Counted from the first letter of the stretch, positions 32,964 through 43,078 are shown. The stretch is 64,000 nt of DNA from Amblyomma americanum (GCF_052857255.1 NW_027526708.1:58481-122480), one strand, 5' to 3'. A program made the numbers and translations. The notes: generated by a model not told the origin, from the sequence alone.

Positions 32964-33761
32964 GGCAGCGATGGTGCCTGCCCGCGCAGGGACATAGTGA
33001 CCACTAACCTCTTGTCGATGTCCGTGCCGGATGGTGTGATGATCCTGGTGCTGACGCCGCTGGCGGTTCTCCTCTACAGCTTCTTTGTGGGCGCGCTGAC
33101 AATAATAGTAAGTAACAGGTTTCTTGTCTGCGTAGTGTTTATACCCACACTTCTTGGACAATCAGCGACCGTGTTAAGCAAGGATTTCTGCTCTTTGCCA
33201 CCGTCCATGGCGACCGGCGCAATGTCCGTGAGTCGCATTCGTTAGACTTACAGCGTCAGCTGTTCAGAAGTCTTCCTGCAAACGCGCAATTTTTTTGTCA
33301 TGTTCGTCGCCAAAGAGACGGAAGACACACTTGATATTAGAAGAAGGCATAGGGCAGCACAATGGCACTGAAAAAAAAGGAGCACTCGTGACGAGTGGTA
33401 ACTGACAACAGAAGGTTTACTCCAAGAAACGACTGGAAGAAAATAGCAAAGCGCTTGCCCAACCGCACGGCCAGAAACGTAGCCAGAGATTTTGTGAGCA
33501 CAAAAGCAGATGAGAATACCAATGCAGTAGTAGGAAACAATCAAACATACAGCCGCATTAAGATAAAACGAAAAGGCGCACAACGGAGCATAGGACAAAT
33601 CAGACAAGATTATCTTGAATTAAATCACTGAATTTCTTTTTCCCGAAGTGCGAGGGACGTATCACTGATGCACGTGTTCTCACATAATCTCTAAATCAAT
33701 GACGCCTCAAGAATTTCTCTTGCAGATTATTCTGGAAGGACCGACCGCCATGGAGATGTGA
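32964..33761 (+). CDS. Last two exons of an unidentified protein with a C-terminal membrane segment
   Basis: Exon A is 32964-33107: acceptor 'ttctgtatccacag', exactly 48 codons, donor GTAAGT. Exon B is 33726-33761: acceptor 'gaatttctcttgcag', 11 codons and TGA. Both junctions are phase 0. Exon A reads 'GSDGACPRRDIVTTNLLSMS' then a membrane segment 'VMILVLTPLAVLLYSFFVGA'; exon B adds 'IILEGPTAMEM'. Codon third positions are GC-rich compared with the surrounding DNA, supporting selection. The protein would end with a hydrophobic helix plus a short tail. I do not recognise the family; the 'RDI..TN....VPD......TP' pattern is loosely like an ABC-transporter membrane domain, but a protein ending here argues against that. 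The 618-nt intron contains a Penelope-terminus-like fragment. No AATAAA was found close by. Confidence 0.55.
33330..33450 (+). repeat. Penelope-terminus-like segment, plus copy
   Basis: 'gatattagaagaaggcatag', 'ggcactgaaaaaaaaggagc', 'taactgacaacagaaggttt', 'gaaacgactggaagaaaa'. The same order occurs inverted at 34105-34240. The 'ctaacaactga...tttcaaa' wording also recurs beside the Penelope-like element at 59855. Confidence 0.45.
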
Positions 33762-33779
33762 ACGCCCTTAAAAAAATTC

Positions 33780-34060
33780 CTTTAGACAGTCTATAGACAG
33801 TCCGTAAACTTCTGTGTATAAAGTCTATACACTCTAATAGACTTCTGTCTATAAAGTATACAACTCTCTATAGAAAAGCCTGGAGAACAGTTTATAGGCA
33901 ATGCAAATCCTATACAGTCTCTAGACAATCTATTGAGTTATGGCCATACGCTTTTAATAGACTCGTCTATAAACAGTCTATAGACTATGAATAGACAAAG
34001 ATATCTATAGGATGGCAATAGAGTATATAAGAAATATGCACTCTGATAGACCATTTTTAT
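33780..34060. repeat. Degenerate array of TCTATAGAC palindromes
   Basis: At least a dozen near-copies of 'agtctatagac' / 'tctatagaca' and 'tctataaagt' within 280 bp, spaced about 15-25 bp. The core TCTATAGA is its own reverse complement. Confidence 0.6.
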
Positions 34061-34104
34061 AAGGACCACAACAGAGAATGACAACCGCAGTCCCTGCCCT
34101 GTCT

Positions 34105-34240
34105 GATTTGCCCTCTTCTTCCAGTGGTTCCTTGCAAAAAACCTTTTATTATCAGTAAGCGCTCGCCCTGTGTGCTCCTTTTCTCGGTCCCGTTGTGGTG
34201 CGTAGTGCCTTCTAATACGCTATAGCAACAAGCCCAAGCT
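34105..34240 (-). repeat. Penelope-terminus-like segment, inverted copy
   Basis: Minus strand: 'gtattagaaggcactacgca', 'gaccgagaaaaggagcacac', 'ttactgataataaaaggttt', 'ggaaccactggaagaaga'. About 70 percent similar by eye to 33330-33450. Confidence 0.45.
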
Positions 34241-34745
34241 ACCACTTTGTTAAGAGAGCTCTTAAAAGTGCTTACGTGCGAGATGGCTAAAGCCGGCCCA
34301 CTCACTTCGCAAACGCAGTCACCGCGCACTGCGGTGTGATGTACCACGAAGCCACGCAGCTGGCAATTGTATCCCTGCATAGCTCTACGTAGCCGCCGCC
34401 ATGACGCCGACGCATCCTTTCTGATCTACGCTCTAACTTCTTGAAGCCAGTCGCCGGTGTACCGAGACGCACGCTCCTCCTTAAGTGTATGATGTGATAA
34501 CTTTCCAAATGAAATGGTTTATTTCCAACAAAGAGATGGAGGGGGCTGCAAGTAAAAGCTGCCCCGAAAGAACGGCAGCTTGACCAAAGCTCACAGCTCA
34601 CTATTAAAAGGCGACAATAAGGAAACAAAACCCACACGAAATAGTTATTGACAGCTTCGCATAATCACACACGCACACACAAATTTTCGATATTTACAAC
34701 GTCTGCAATGAAAATATAACCTAACAGCAATCAATATGCAAGCCT

Positions 34746-36180
34746 TCACAGAAGTGTATACTCATGCAAAAAAAAAAAGTAAATAGGATAGTTGTGGCAC
34801 GAGTGCGTAGCACTGACGTATTTCTTGTTTGATTTTATTGAAAACGTCGATACCAGTTTTATTTTACTGATTAAGGAGTGCTGGCAGGTTGAACGACAAT
34901 TTTTCCATAGGGTAATTAGTGTGAGGTGCCATAACATTTCAATTTTTCTTTGTGATGGGTAGTTTCTGTTGCAACGCTCTCTTCTAACAATGACCATTCT
35001 TGTATAGCCATTCGATTTTCTGTTATTTCTCGATTGAAAGCGACAGTTAAAACAGTACAGATCTTGCACTGGCATCATTCAAGTTTTTGGAAAAACCTTC
35101 ATGTGGCTGCTAAATGGCAAGTCATAAAGGATTCTGAGAAACTTTTTTTTTGAATAAATATCTCTGGCAAATTTGCGTAGATTCCCCCAAACCAGAAAGC
35201 AGTAATCAAGATCAAGCATGTCGTAAGTCGTGATGTGGTTCCGACTAAACAAGGCAACCGTGTTAAAACAAAGTCAACACGGTCATCCCAAAATATGTTT
35301 TTGAGAAAAAGTTGCTCCCTGTATTCGCATCTTATCGACTATTTTGTAGTTCTTCTCCGAGCAAAAAGCTAACAGGAATGTGTACTTCTTTGGACTTCGG
35401 CTTAAAAATAAATGTAATTTTACTAACGTTATTTCTTAAGTGGTTTACTGCTGACAATTTTTAAAGGCTTGAAAGGAAGGAGTCTGCTTCATTTACGAGT
35501 GTATTACAATCAGGAGCGGCAAAAGATACAGGCGTCATCCGCATACAGAACATATTTTGCCTTAAAAGAAATGTTTATAAATACTGAAAAGTAATGAATC
35601 CAGCATAGTGCCCTGAAATAGCTCTTTTTATTGGTCTTAACTCAGATTCATAGAATTCAATTTGGACAAATTGCTGTTTATAACTAAGGTATGACTGAAT
35701 AAGTTGCAAAAGATGTCCCCGCATTCCATAGATTTCAAGGTTTTGCAATAATGTACTTTGGTGGATGCAGTCAAAAGATTTTGAAAAATCTACATATGCT
35801 CCAGGAATACAAATGTTCCTTCAAACTGGGATAAAGTAATTTCTTTTTCCTGAAGTAAGCCCGTTCTGTCGATTTGTTTTTTCTAAACCTAAACTGCGCA
35901 GGTGACATTAATTCTGTTTGTCAACAAAACTAGAGAATTTTATATTAAACATTTTTTCCGGCCCTTTGGAAAATATAGGGAGCACAGAGATAGGTCGATA
36001 TTTAACAATATCTTTTTTGAAGAGAATATTTACTTTGGCAATTTGAATTCGCTTCGGAAATGAGGAACTTGATAAACAAAATATAAAAATTAAACTTACA
36101 TAAGGACACAGATTATGGATGACTTATTTAATGGGACTAATTTGCATATATTCCGCGTCACAAATGGAACTGTTTTCAAG
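34746..36180 (-). pseudogene. CR1-like LINE ORF2, reverse transcriptase
   Basis: Across frameshifts: 'VKYRPISVLPIFSKGPEKMF', 'AYVDFSKSFDCIHQSTLL' (first catalytic Asp), 'LIQSYLSYKQQFVQI', and 'VLYADDACIFC' near 35540 (catalytic YADD kept in sequence). The GVPQG box is destroyed ('AISGHYAGF'). The C-terminal frame 35078-34746 carries 'CQDLYCFNCRFQSRNNR'-type sequence, as at the end of CR1 ORF2. Confidence 0.7.
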
Positions 36181-36225
36181 GAAAGAAAAAAGCGGAGAAC
36201 GTTAAAGCTCCGCCTTTAATAGTGG

Positions 36226-36760
36226 AATGCGACAGCGTGTTTCAGGACTGCCAGGGAGTCCACGGAACGCCATCGCCCGTTCGGCGCGACGCCTTGCCCG
36301 TTAGACAAATCGCTCTGCTACATACGGTGAAACGGACGCGCAGAGCGGCAAACCACGTACAGCGCTGCCAGGCGCCTTTCCGAAACGTGCGGGACTCAAG
36401 TTGCAGTCGTACTTCGTCGGCACATCGTTCTCGACAAACCCGATGTCACGAACGCCAGCATAGCTTCCGCGCCGAACGAACGGGCAGCAAGCCGCAAGCT
36501 TCGTGGTGAACGCGCTTTGGATGTGCGCTGCGTTGTTCGCCGCTCACCGCGTGATTCCTGCGTGCCCGCGCGGCTCCACTTTGCCCAAGCGATACGAGAG
36601 GGTGGCGCTGCCGTCGCGCGCTATCTGTTGGGGCAGTGGGGTACATTGCGAGGAGGAGGAGGAGGAGGGGAGAAGAGGGATTTTTTTGCTCTCGGCAAAC
36701 GCCACCGACGCCGACGACACTGGCTTTTCTGCGACATAGGGTCTTTAACGCTGTCGCGTT
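36226..36760. mobile_element. TIR element (MITE-like) in the LINE linker
   Basis: 535-bp GC-rich block bounded by imperfect inverted ends: 'aatgcgacagcgt' at 36226-36238 and its near reverse complement at 36748-36760 (12 of 13 match). It interrupts the LINE between 'FNNYF' and the RT fingers. It contains a GGA-rich tract (36650-36670). Its small frames are not convincing. Exact ends and target duplication are unresolved. Confidence 0.5.
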
Positions 36761-36776
36761 AAAAAACTGACATCAC

Positions 36777-37049
36777 TTAAGTGTCTATTACCTGTTTAAG
36801 AATTGCATAAGAGAAGTTGCGGACGGGCATAAATTCGAACTCATTATGTTCACCGCAGTCAAAATATTGAAGGAAATAATTGTTAAAGTTGTTTGTAAGT
36901 CCATTTCCAGATGTTCCTATTCCATGTAGTGGGAGTTTTCTCAATCCTGGTGGCATACAACCTTTGTCGGTAAAGTTTTGAGACTGATTTATTTTCTTCT
37001 CTAGAAATGATTCCCCAAAACAAATGTTGATGCGTATGTGTAGCGCCAT
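36777..37049 (-). pseudogene. CR1-like LINE ORF2, linker before RT
   Basis: An intact 90-codon frame, 'ESFLEKKINQSQNFTDKG' and 'NGLTNNFNNYFLQYF'. The F-N-x-Y-F motif is the usual link between endonuclease and reverse transcriptase in CR1/jockey ORF2. It has the mariner on one side and the TIR element on the other. Confidence 0.65.
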
Positions 37050-37168
37050 ATTTTCGCGCTAACCTGAGCTATTTATGTAAATTGCTGTGGCAGCCGCTCG
37101 ATGGCACTACATGTAGAAGCATACGTTGTCACAAGTCTGCGCATTCTACTGTGAGTGAATGTGGAGAA

Positions 37169-38237
37169 ATGGATGTTCGCCTCGAATAGCGTGTAAACAT
37201 AAAATTCTGTCTGAAGTTAGTTAAGACAGCCACAAAGACGTATGAGCTCGTTCGTGACGCTTACGGCAACGATACATTTTCGCAGGCGCGAGTTTTCGAG
37301 TGGCACAAGAGGTTCGTTTCGGGGAGAACGTCGGTGGAAGACGACACAAGGCACTGGGGGCGCCCTTCAACCTCACGGAATGACAACAACGTGGCTCGGA
37401 TCAAGGAAAGCGTACAGAAAGACCACACCGTTACAGTCCGCATGCTACCAGATGCTCTGGAGATTAGGAAGACAACATGCTACCAAATTTTGCGTGAGAA
37501 CTTGGGGAAACGAAACCTGAATGCCAGACTTGTGCCCCACTCCCTCACACAGGACCAGAAGGACACGCGGGCATCAGTGAGCGTTGATTTGCTATCTGAG
37601 GCTGAAAAGGATGCTGCATTCGTCGAAAGCATCATTGCTGAAGACGAAACATGGTGTTTTCAATACGATCCTCAAAAAAAGAGGCAGACCGCCGAATGGC
37701 AGTCCACAAGCTCTCCGGCGTCGAGAAAGATGCGGCTACAGAAGACCAAAACAAAGACGATGCTGATAGTTTTTTTTCTATGCCAGAGGTGTCATGCACC
37801 ACGAGTTCGTCCCACAAGGGCAGACGGTGAATCAGGAGTTTTATTATTATATCCGAGTGCTCAAACACATGTGTGATGCACTGCGGCGCCGTCGCCCTGA
37901 CTTATGGCCGTCTGGACAATGCAGCCTTCACCACGATAACGCAAGGCCGCACACTGCTCGCCGCGTGACAATATTTCCCGCCAAGCACAGCATTTCTGTA
38001 CTTCCCCATCCGCCGGCTGACCTCTCCGCATGCGATTTTTTCCGGTTTCCTCGCGTGAAGAGAGCCCTAAAATGTCTCTGGATGGGGAGAGTGGAGGCCA
38101 TTCAAGACGCCCCGACAAAGGAGCTGACAGCCCTGCCAAAAGAAGTGTTTTCCAACTGTTTCCAAGACCTCAAGAAGCGTTTGAAGCTGTCTGTAGACTG
38201 CAAAGGAGACTATTTCGAAGAGGTGCTGCACAAATGA
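37169..38237 (+). pseudogene. mariner transposase
   Basis: Begins 'MDVRLE' and reaches a stop (TAG) at codon 7, then continues 'IKFCLKLVKTATKTYELVRD', 'QARVFEWHKRFVSGRTSVED', 'GRPSTSRNDNN', 'LTQDQKDTRASVSVDLL'. Catalytic boxes: 'AEDETWCFQYD', 'HHDNARPHTA' and 'ADLSACDFF'. The family is DD34D; here 32 residues lie between the second and third Asp because two residues of the usual 'PPYSPDL' are missing. A frameshift lies near 37770, between the 'TKTMLIVFF' and 'MHHEFVPQGQTVNQEFYY' parts. About 345 residues, the family's normal length. TIRs could not be assigned. It lies inside the CR1-like LINE on the opposite strand. Confidence 0.85.
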
Positions 38238-38259
38238 TTTCAATGTTAAACGCATTTTT

Positions 38260-39420
38260 TTATGGACTCAGCCTCAGAACATTAGGGACAATGGTTGTAA
38301 TTATAGGCTTTAAAATCGTATTGATTTTTTTTCCACAGCATATCAGTTCTGCACAGGCAACTTTGAACTCAAAGCTAAGATAAGAAGAGCACATGCTTAT
38401 CTGGATCTCTGTTTTCAGCTTATTCCCATATAATTTATATTTCTTAAGAAGATTTGGATCCTGTGTTTTCACAAAATGATAGTAGAGCTTCTTCTTACAA
38501 TTTATTTTTCTATGTCTCTAAAGTTTTATCCAAGGTTCGCGGATTTTTTTAGTGAGAGTCAATATTTTCAGCGCAAAATGTTTTTATATAACAGTTAGAT
38601 TTTGTTATATGCTTCCAACAAGTCATATGCTTCCTCCACATTTTCGATTTTCAGTAACCACCTTTAGTGAGAATGCAGGACCTAATTTCTAAATCTGCCC
38701 AGGCTTGCCTTATTGATATGCTGGTGTACAACGAATCGGCTCGTTTTCTCGGTTTCAAAGCTGTGCTTGTTTACCATGCGAAATATCGGGAGATGGTCAC
38801 AAAGATCACAGGACATGACAGTTGCCGTAATGTTTGTATTGTTAAATTTTGTGATGAAAAGATCTAGTAAAGTTTCACTGTCTTGTGCCGCTCTTGTTTG
38901 TAATGTAATTGCATTATCTCACCCATTCGGTTTAAGAATCAGTTTCATATTTTTCTGTAGGTTTGCATTTTGCAGAGCATTTATGTTATAGTCGAAATAT
39001 TCATTGCTTGAAATGAATTCTAGGAATTGCTCAGAAAAAGAAAAAAAGTTGTTACGCCTGGACGTCGATAACACGCCGGAAATAACTGTTTGTTTGTTCG
39101 AGCTGAGTATTCTATAATCATCACAAAAATCAGAAAATCAAGAAACAAGTTCTGAACTGACACCTGGCTTCATCAGTAACATAGCGCTGCCGTCATGGCG
39201 CGTAGGTTTCTTCGGAGAAAACGATTGATACGAAGAAAAGATGTAGTCGATCTGTCCATCTTTACATCAAATTTCCGTTAGCATGATAGTAGCAAAAAGA
39301 AAAGAAAAACTAGAGATAAAAGTTTGATACTCTGCTCTTTTGTTACACAATGAGCGAATGTCCAAATGAAGACATTTGAGCGATTTTCGGTTGTACCTTG
39401 CGGCAGCTGCTCTGTTTACC
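38260..39420 (-). pseudogene. CR1-like LINE ORF2, AP endonuclease domain
   Basis: Minus strand, in pieces: 'DIRSLCNKRAEYQTFISSFS', 'QIDYIFSSYQSFSPKK', 'GSAMLLMK', 'FISSNEYFDYNINA', 'LLDLFITKFNNTNITATVM' and 'CDLCDHLPIF'. The last two correspond to the 'D.~~t.....~~~~~~~SDH.pi' end of LINE endonucleases; here SDH has become CDH. 38472-38260 reads into the linker ('NLLKKYKLYGNKLKTEIQI'). Confidence 0.65.
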
Positions 39421-39505
39421 TGATCCGGAAGAAGGTAGTTTTGATTACCTGTGACACGGAAAAAAATGCACGTGCCAGCAAGTGTGTAGAAAACCCCAAA
39501 AAGAA

Positions 39506-40690
39506 CTATGTGCGAAAATAACGCGAAATTCGCGCAACTGTGTCTGAGTCACCATCCGCTTTACGCATCACGATTTTTTCATTTCGGTGCCATACATATC
39601 GGTGCGCAGTTTCTTTGGCCCAGTCTTTTCTTTGTTGTAGTAGCTGTCGGTTATGATTTGTCATGTTTTTAGGAACTGAAATGTTGCTGTTGCTAGCCTT
39701 CGACTTGTGTCTTTTTTCAAGCCACAGGTCTCCGACTTCTTGCCTGGCAGACATAACAATCACTCTGGGAATCTTATCAGGCCTAGCCGATAGCCGGTGA
39801 ATGACATCATTGTCTTCATATTCAAGCCCAGAAACGCCCATCAGGTCGGCCACAGAGTTAACTGTAACAGATCTTCTTTGGAAACCTGAACCCCATGAAA
39901 TTCGCGGTTTAGCCTTCGGCTTCTCCACTCAAGTTCATTAACTTCATTTCGAAGTTTCTCATTTTCTGCTCCTGTCATCGGAGTTTTTGTTCAAGTGCTT
40001 CTAGTCTCGTGCGAATTTTTTTCCCGTCTTTTTCGTACCAGGCTAGTCGCTCCAGTAATTCATGGTATTTGTCTGATATGAGCTGGATAGACATTTCTAT
40101 GTTAGGCACAGCCTGTTTTAAAAGCATTAGCTCATCTCATTTTTCATTAATGAAAACAAAAAGAGATCTTATGCTTGCAATTTCATCATTTGCTACCTTT
40201 TCTTATTGCAGTCTTCTTTACCTTTCAAAGTTTCTCATGTTGGGCATACCCATTTCTGTTTTGCCGATTCAGATTTCTTTTTGTATTGTTTTTCTGTTAG
40301 GGCAGCACAGTCTCCAAAATGGCACCAGTTATTACAATCGCCACACACCACAAAACGTTCAGGTTTTGACCGGTTTATGGGGCTTTAACGTCCCAAAGCG
40401 ACTCAGACTATGATAGACGCCGTAGTGAAGGGCTCGGAAATTTCGAACACCTGTGGTTCTTTAACGTGCACTGACATCGCACAATACACGGGCCACTAGA
40501 ATTTCGCCTTCATCGAAATTCGACCGCCGCGGCCGGGATCGAATCCGCGTCTTTCGGGCCAGCAGCCGAGCGCCATGACCACTCGGCCACCGCGGCGGCC
40601 CACAAAACGTTCACTTGATGCTAACTTGCAGTTGCAAGAAAGACAGTTGCCTGCTTATATTGTACACGCTGCTTACGATATGAACCGATA
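39506..40690 (-). pseudogene. CR1-like LINE ORF1 (PHD-like finger, coiled coil, RNA-binding region)
   Basis: The N-terminal part has a PHD-like zinc finger ('CLSCNCKLASSERF' before the SINE; 'VCGDCNNWCHFGDC' and 'QKWVCPT' after it). Then comes a coiled-coil segment ('RTRLEALEQKLR', about 40010-39960) and a C-terminal region in the frame 39928-39506 ('EYEDNDVIHRLSARPDKIPR', 'NRQLLQQRKDWAKETAHRYV', 'RNEKIVMRKADG'). The last part matches the RNA-binding half of LINE ORF1 proteins. The SINE cuts the finger between 'RFV' and 'VCGDC'. Stops: the last finger cysteine is a TGA. Confidence 0.65.
40362..40600 (-). repeat. Ruka-like SINE inserted in LINE ORF1
   Basis: Full-length minus-oriented copy ('ttatggggctttaacgtccc' to 'actcggccaccgcggcggc'). 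It is flanked by a perfect 14-bp target duplication, CCACAAAACGTTCA, at 40348-40361 and 40600-40613. Removing the SINE and one duplicate restores the reading of the zinc finger. Confidence 0.9.
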
Positions 40691-40769
40691 GTATTAGAAA
40701 AAAAGCAACAGAAATACAATAGGGCGGTAAAAAGGAACACATACCTAAGCAACAAAAATACTCGAAAAA

Positions 40770-41075
40770 GCACCAACCTGCGAAAAAGCAGAGTAGTGTT
40801 TATCCAGGCTCCCCTGTGCTGGCACCGCCGCCAAATGCGGGACGGTCCGTGAGGTCAGTTCTTTATCTGGATTGTCCTTGGCCTGAAGCGCCACGGGTGG
40901 TTTCAAGCTGCTCGATGATTTGGCCGACGTTACGTAGTCGGCCCATTGGTCCCGCGTAGACAGCTTCAGATGGTGCTGATAACTTTAGTAAAAGTAGCAC
41001 TGTTGCGGTGTGGGCGGAATTGCGAAAACGCAGAGTAGCGTTTAGCGTGCCACTGCCGCCAAATAGCTATTAGAG
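40770..41075 (-). repeat. Two partial repeats upstream of the LINE
   Basis: 'gcgaaaaagcagagtagtgt' (from 40781) and 'gcgaaaacgcagagtagcgt' (from 41023) each continue to 'gtgccactgccgccaaat'-like sequence. The offset is about 242 bp. They lie where the LINE's 5' UTR would be. Confidence 0.4.
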
Positions 41076-41079
41076 TTGT

Positions 41080-41760
41080 GGAAGGGACATCCCAGACAAA
41101 GGGCGAAGGTGTCTGGTGTCCACAAATTTATTAAGAGGACTCGTTAAACCAAGAGGGAGCAGAGCCGCCGGGAAGCCGAGAAGGCACAGTGCCGACATCC
41201 CATCGCGCAGCCGTCGAATTCTGAGCTGCGCGTGGCCACCGGGCGTGCTGGGGTACGTCGTCGCCTTCTGGAGACGGGCACAACGCTGCAGGCTACAGGA
41301 TAATGCCCATATACTCAGAAGAGGTCTTTTTCTGCTTAACATTCATAGATATCCCTGGGAGTATTCATGCCCCTCCTAGCGCAGTGGTGCGGCAGTTAAA
41401 CTGTGCGCAACTGCCTGTGATGGCAGGTGCTACCTCCGGTAGGACTTGTGTGAACAAGATTGTCCAGAGCAACACAGTACGTCTAGTCATTAATGTAGCC
41501 GCCACCTGCCAGGTTGCTTGAGGACGCCATCTTTTATGGGCACCATCAAGTGTAATCACACACAAACTTACGGGAAGAAGCCGATGAAGCAGCTATAGCA
41601 TTAGCCATCGCCCAAACCAATGTGGCTTACATACTTAGCGATACCAAAACAGCCATTCTTAACTTCGCCCGCAGAGGCGTCCCCCCCCCCCCCCCCCCCC
41701 ACCCCCGTGGCAGATATTGAGAATGTGCACCCTAAACTCCTTTAGGCGTAGTGCGCTCGA
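41080..41760. other. No recognisable gene
   Basis: Overlapping short frames on both strands (41070-41565), none with a signature. A C20 run at 41681-41700. Confidence 0.4.
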
Positions 41761-41763
41761 CAC

Positions 41764-41801
41764 GCCCCGGTGGCTCAGTGGTTAGGGCGCCCGACTACTC
41801 A
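41764..41801 (+). repeat. SINE head fragment
   Basis: 'gccccggtggctcagtggtt' + 'agggcgc' is an A-box region of the tick tRNA-type SINEs; the rest is absent. Confidence 0.55.
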
Positions 41802-41866
41802 CTATTAAAGTGTGGCAAGACCACTTCAGCGATTAGCGCCGCGCAAAACGCAACATGCGCGTATAT

Positions 41867-43045
41867 GGCTGCGTTCCAATACTCCCAAGCAGACGGCTAC
41901 TTAGACGTCTAACCGGACAGCCGTCATCTTGGGACGCGTTCCATTTCTCATGAAGCAGTCTAGTAAAACTGCTTCGCCGAAGTCCACATCGATGCAGGCT
42001 AACTTCCTGTCTAAAGATGGCGGAGCTGATGTACGCGGACGAGCGAGTCGTGCTCTTGCGGCCGTCGGACTGTACACCGAGTATAGCAAAGGAAAAATGT
42101 GAGTCATTCCATTATGTTATTTGGTACGCAAACTAGCGGCTAATTAATCTTCGTGGACGTGTGATTCCTAGCAGTGAATCACGCAGGAGAAAATCGTGCA
42201 GTTGAGAGCTTTGCTACAGCAGCGGACGCTGTAGGTCTGTTCACGTGGTCTGTTTAGGTGATCCGGCATCTGACGATGACGGATATTAATTTGCACCTTG
42301 ATTTCAGAGATCAACACTCGTCGCTGTCGTTGGGTTCTTCGACGGGCATTAAAACTGCTGGCGTGACGGTTAACAAATGTGTTCTTGTGTTGCTGTATTA
42401 GTTGCATCAACTTTTTCGCGTACATTCTTTTTTATCTCTACACTGTAGGAACAAACACACCGGTATGTTGCGAATTGATTTTAGTCTTTGCAGGATTAAA
42501 GCTCGCTGCTGTCCTTAGGTTTCTCGCCTTCTCCGAGTACCACGTACGGCAGACATCAGGTTTAGTGGCACGCATGTGTTTTCCTGTTGCAGTGTATATT
42601 AGCCGTATCGCATTTCGCGCACATTGATTACAGTCTTTCGTATTCTTTCTTATGCTTACAGGACCGTCTGGACGAGCACTTTCGAGGAGCATGTACAGTT
42701 TAGAATCAATAATAGAAGAATAATCGCATATCTCTTTATCGTGGTCTTTACAGAGCGGCCCCGTCTGCTACAAGTAGACTGACCGATAGGCACATCCACC
42801 AGTCCGGTTTACGCGCAAAGTCATTGCAGAAAAAAATGTGCAAACTTGTTCAAAACACGTTTTTAATGATCTTTATTGCTCAGTTGGAGAAAAATTGTAG
42901 TACAACTGTTCATAAGCTATAGTTACATTATTATGCCTCGAGGCGGCGTGAGCAGTAGACAAGTTCCAATACATGGACATGTAGACGGCTTCCTAGACGT
43001 CACACTGGACGTCTTGTTAGACGTCCAGAGTATTGGAACGCACCC
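41867..43045. mobile_element. TIR-bounded Harbinger-type element (1.18 kb)
   Basis: Ends 'GGCTGCGTTCCAATACTC' (41867-41884) and its reverse complement form 'GAGTATTGGAACGCACCC' (43028-43045), 17 of 18 matching, with a TAT duplication (41864-41866 and 43046-43048). Subterminal 'agacggcttcctagacgtc' repeats occur at both ends. A 27-codon start exon can be read at 42017 ('MAELMYADERVVLLRPSDCT') ending at GTGAGT. The 3-bp duplication fits PIF/Harbinger. The downstream Myb and transposase exons lie outside these TIRs, so either this is a non-autonomous element next to or within an older Harbinger, or the right TIR is an internal duplicate. Confidence 0.65.
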
Positions 43046-43078
43046 TATATTTCCATTGCGGAGTGCTTTTGTGCGCAG

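Larger units (their letters stand above)
34495..40700 (-). mobile_element. CR1-like LINE, near full length, with three nested insertions
   Basis: On the minus strand the parts follow each other correctly: ORF1 (about 40690-39506), endonuclease (about 39420-38600), linker (38600-38260 and 37049-36777), reverse transcriptase (about 36180-35400), C-terminal region (to about 34746) and a 3' UTR with AATAAA (plus 'tttatt' at 34518-34523). Three foreign pieces interrupt it: a SINE in ORF1 (40362-40600), a mariner (about 37090-38250) and a TIR element (36226-36760). Removing them leaves roughly 4.3 kb, a normal CR1 length. Many stops and frameshifts. Confidence 0.75.

Noticed and set aside
40009..40413. 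134-codon plus-strand ORF with hydrophobic segments
   Set aside because: Antisense of LINE ORF1.
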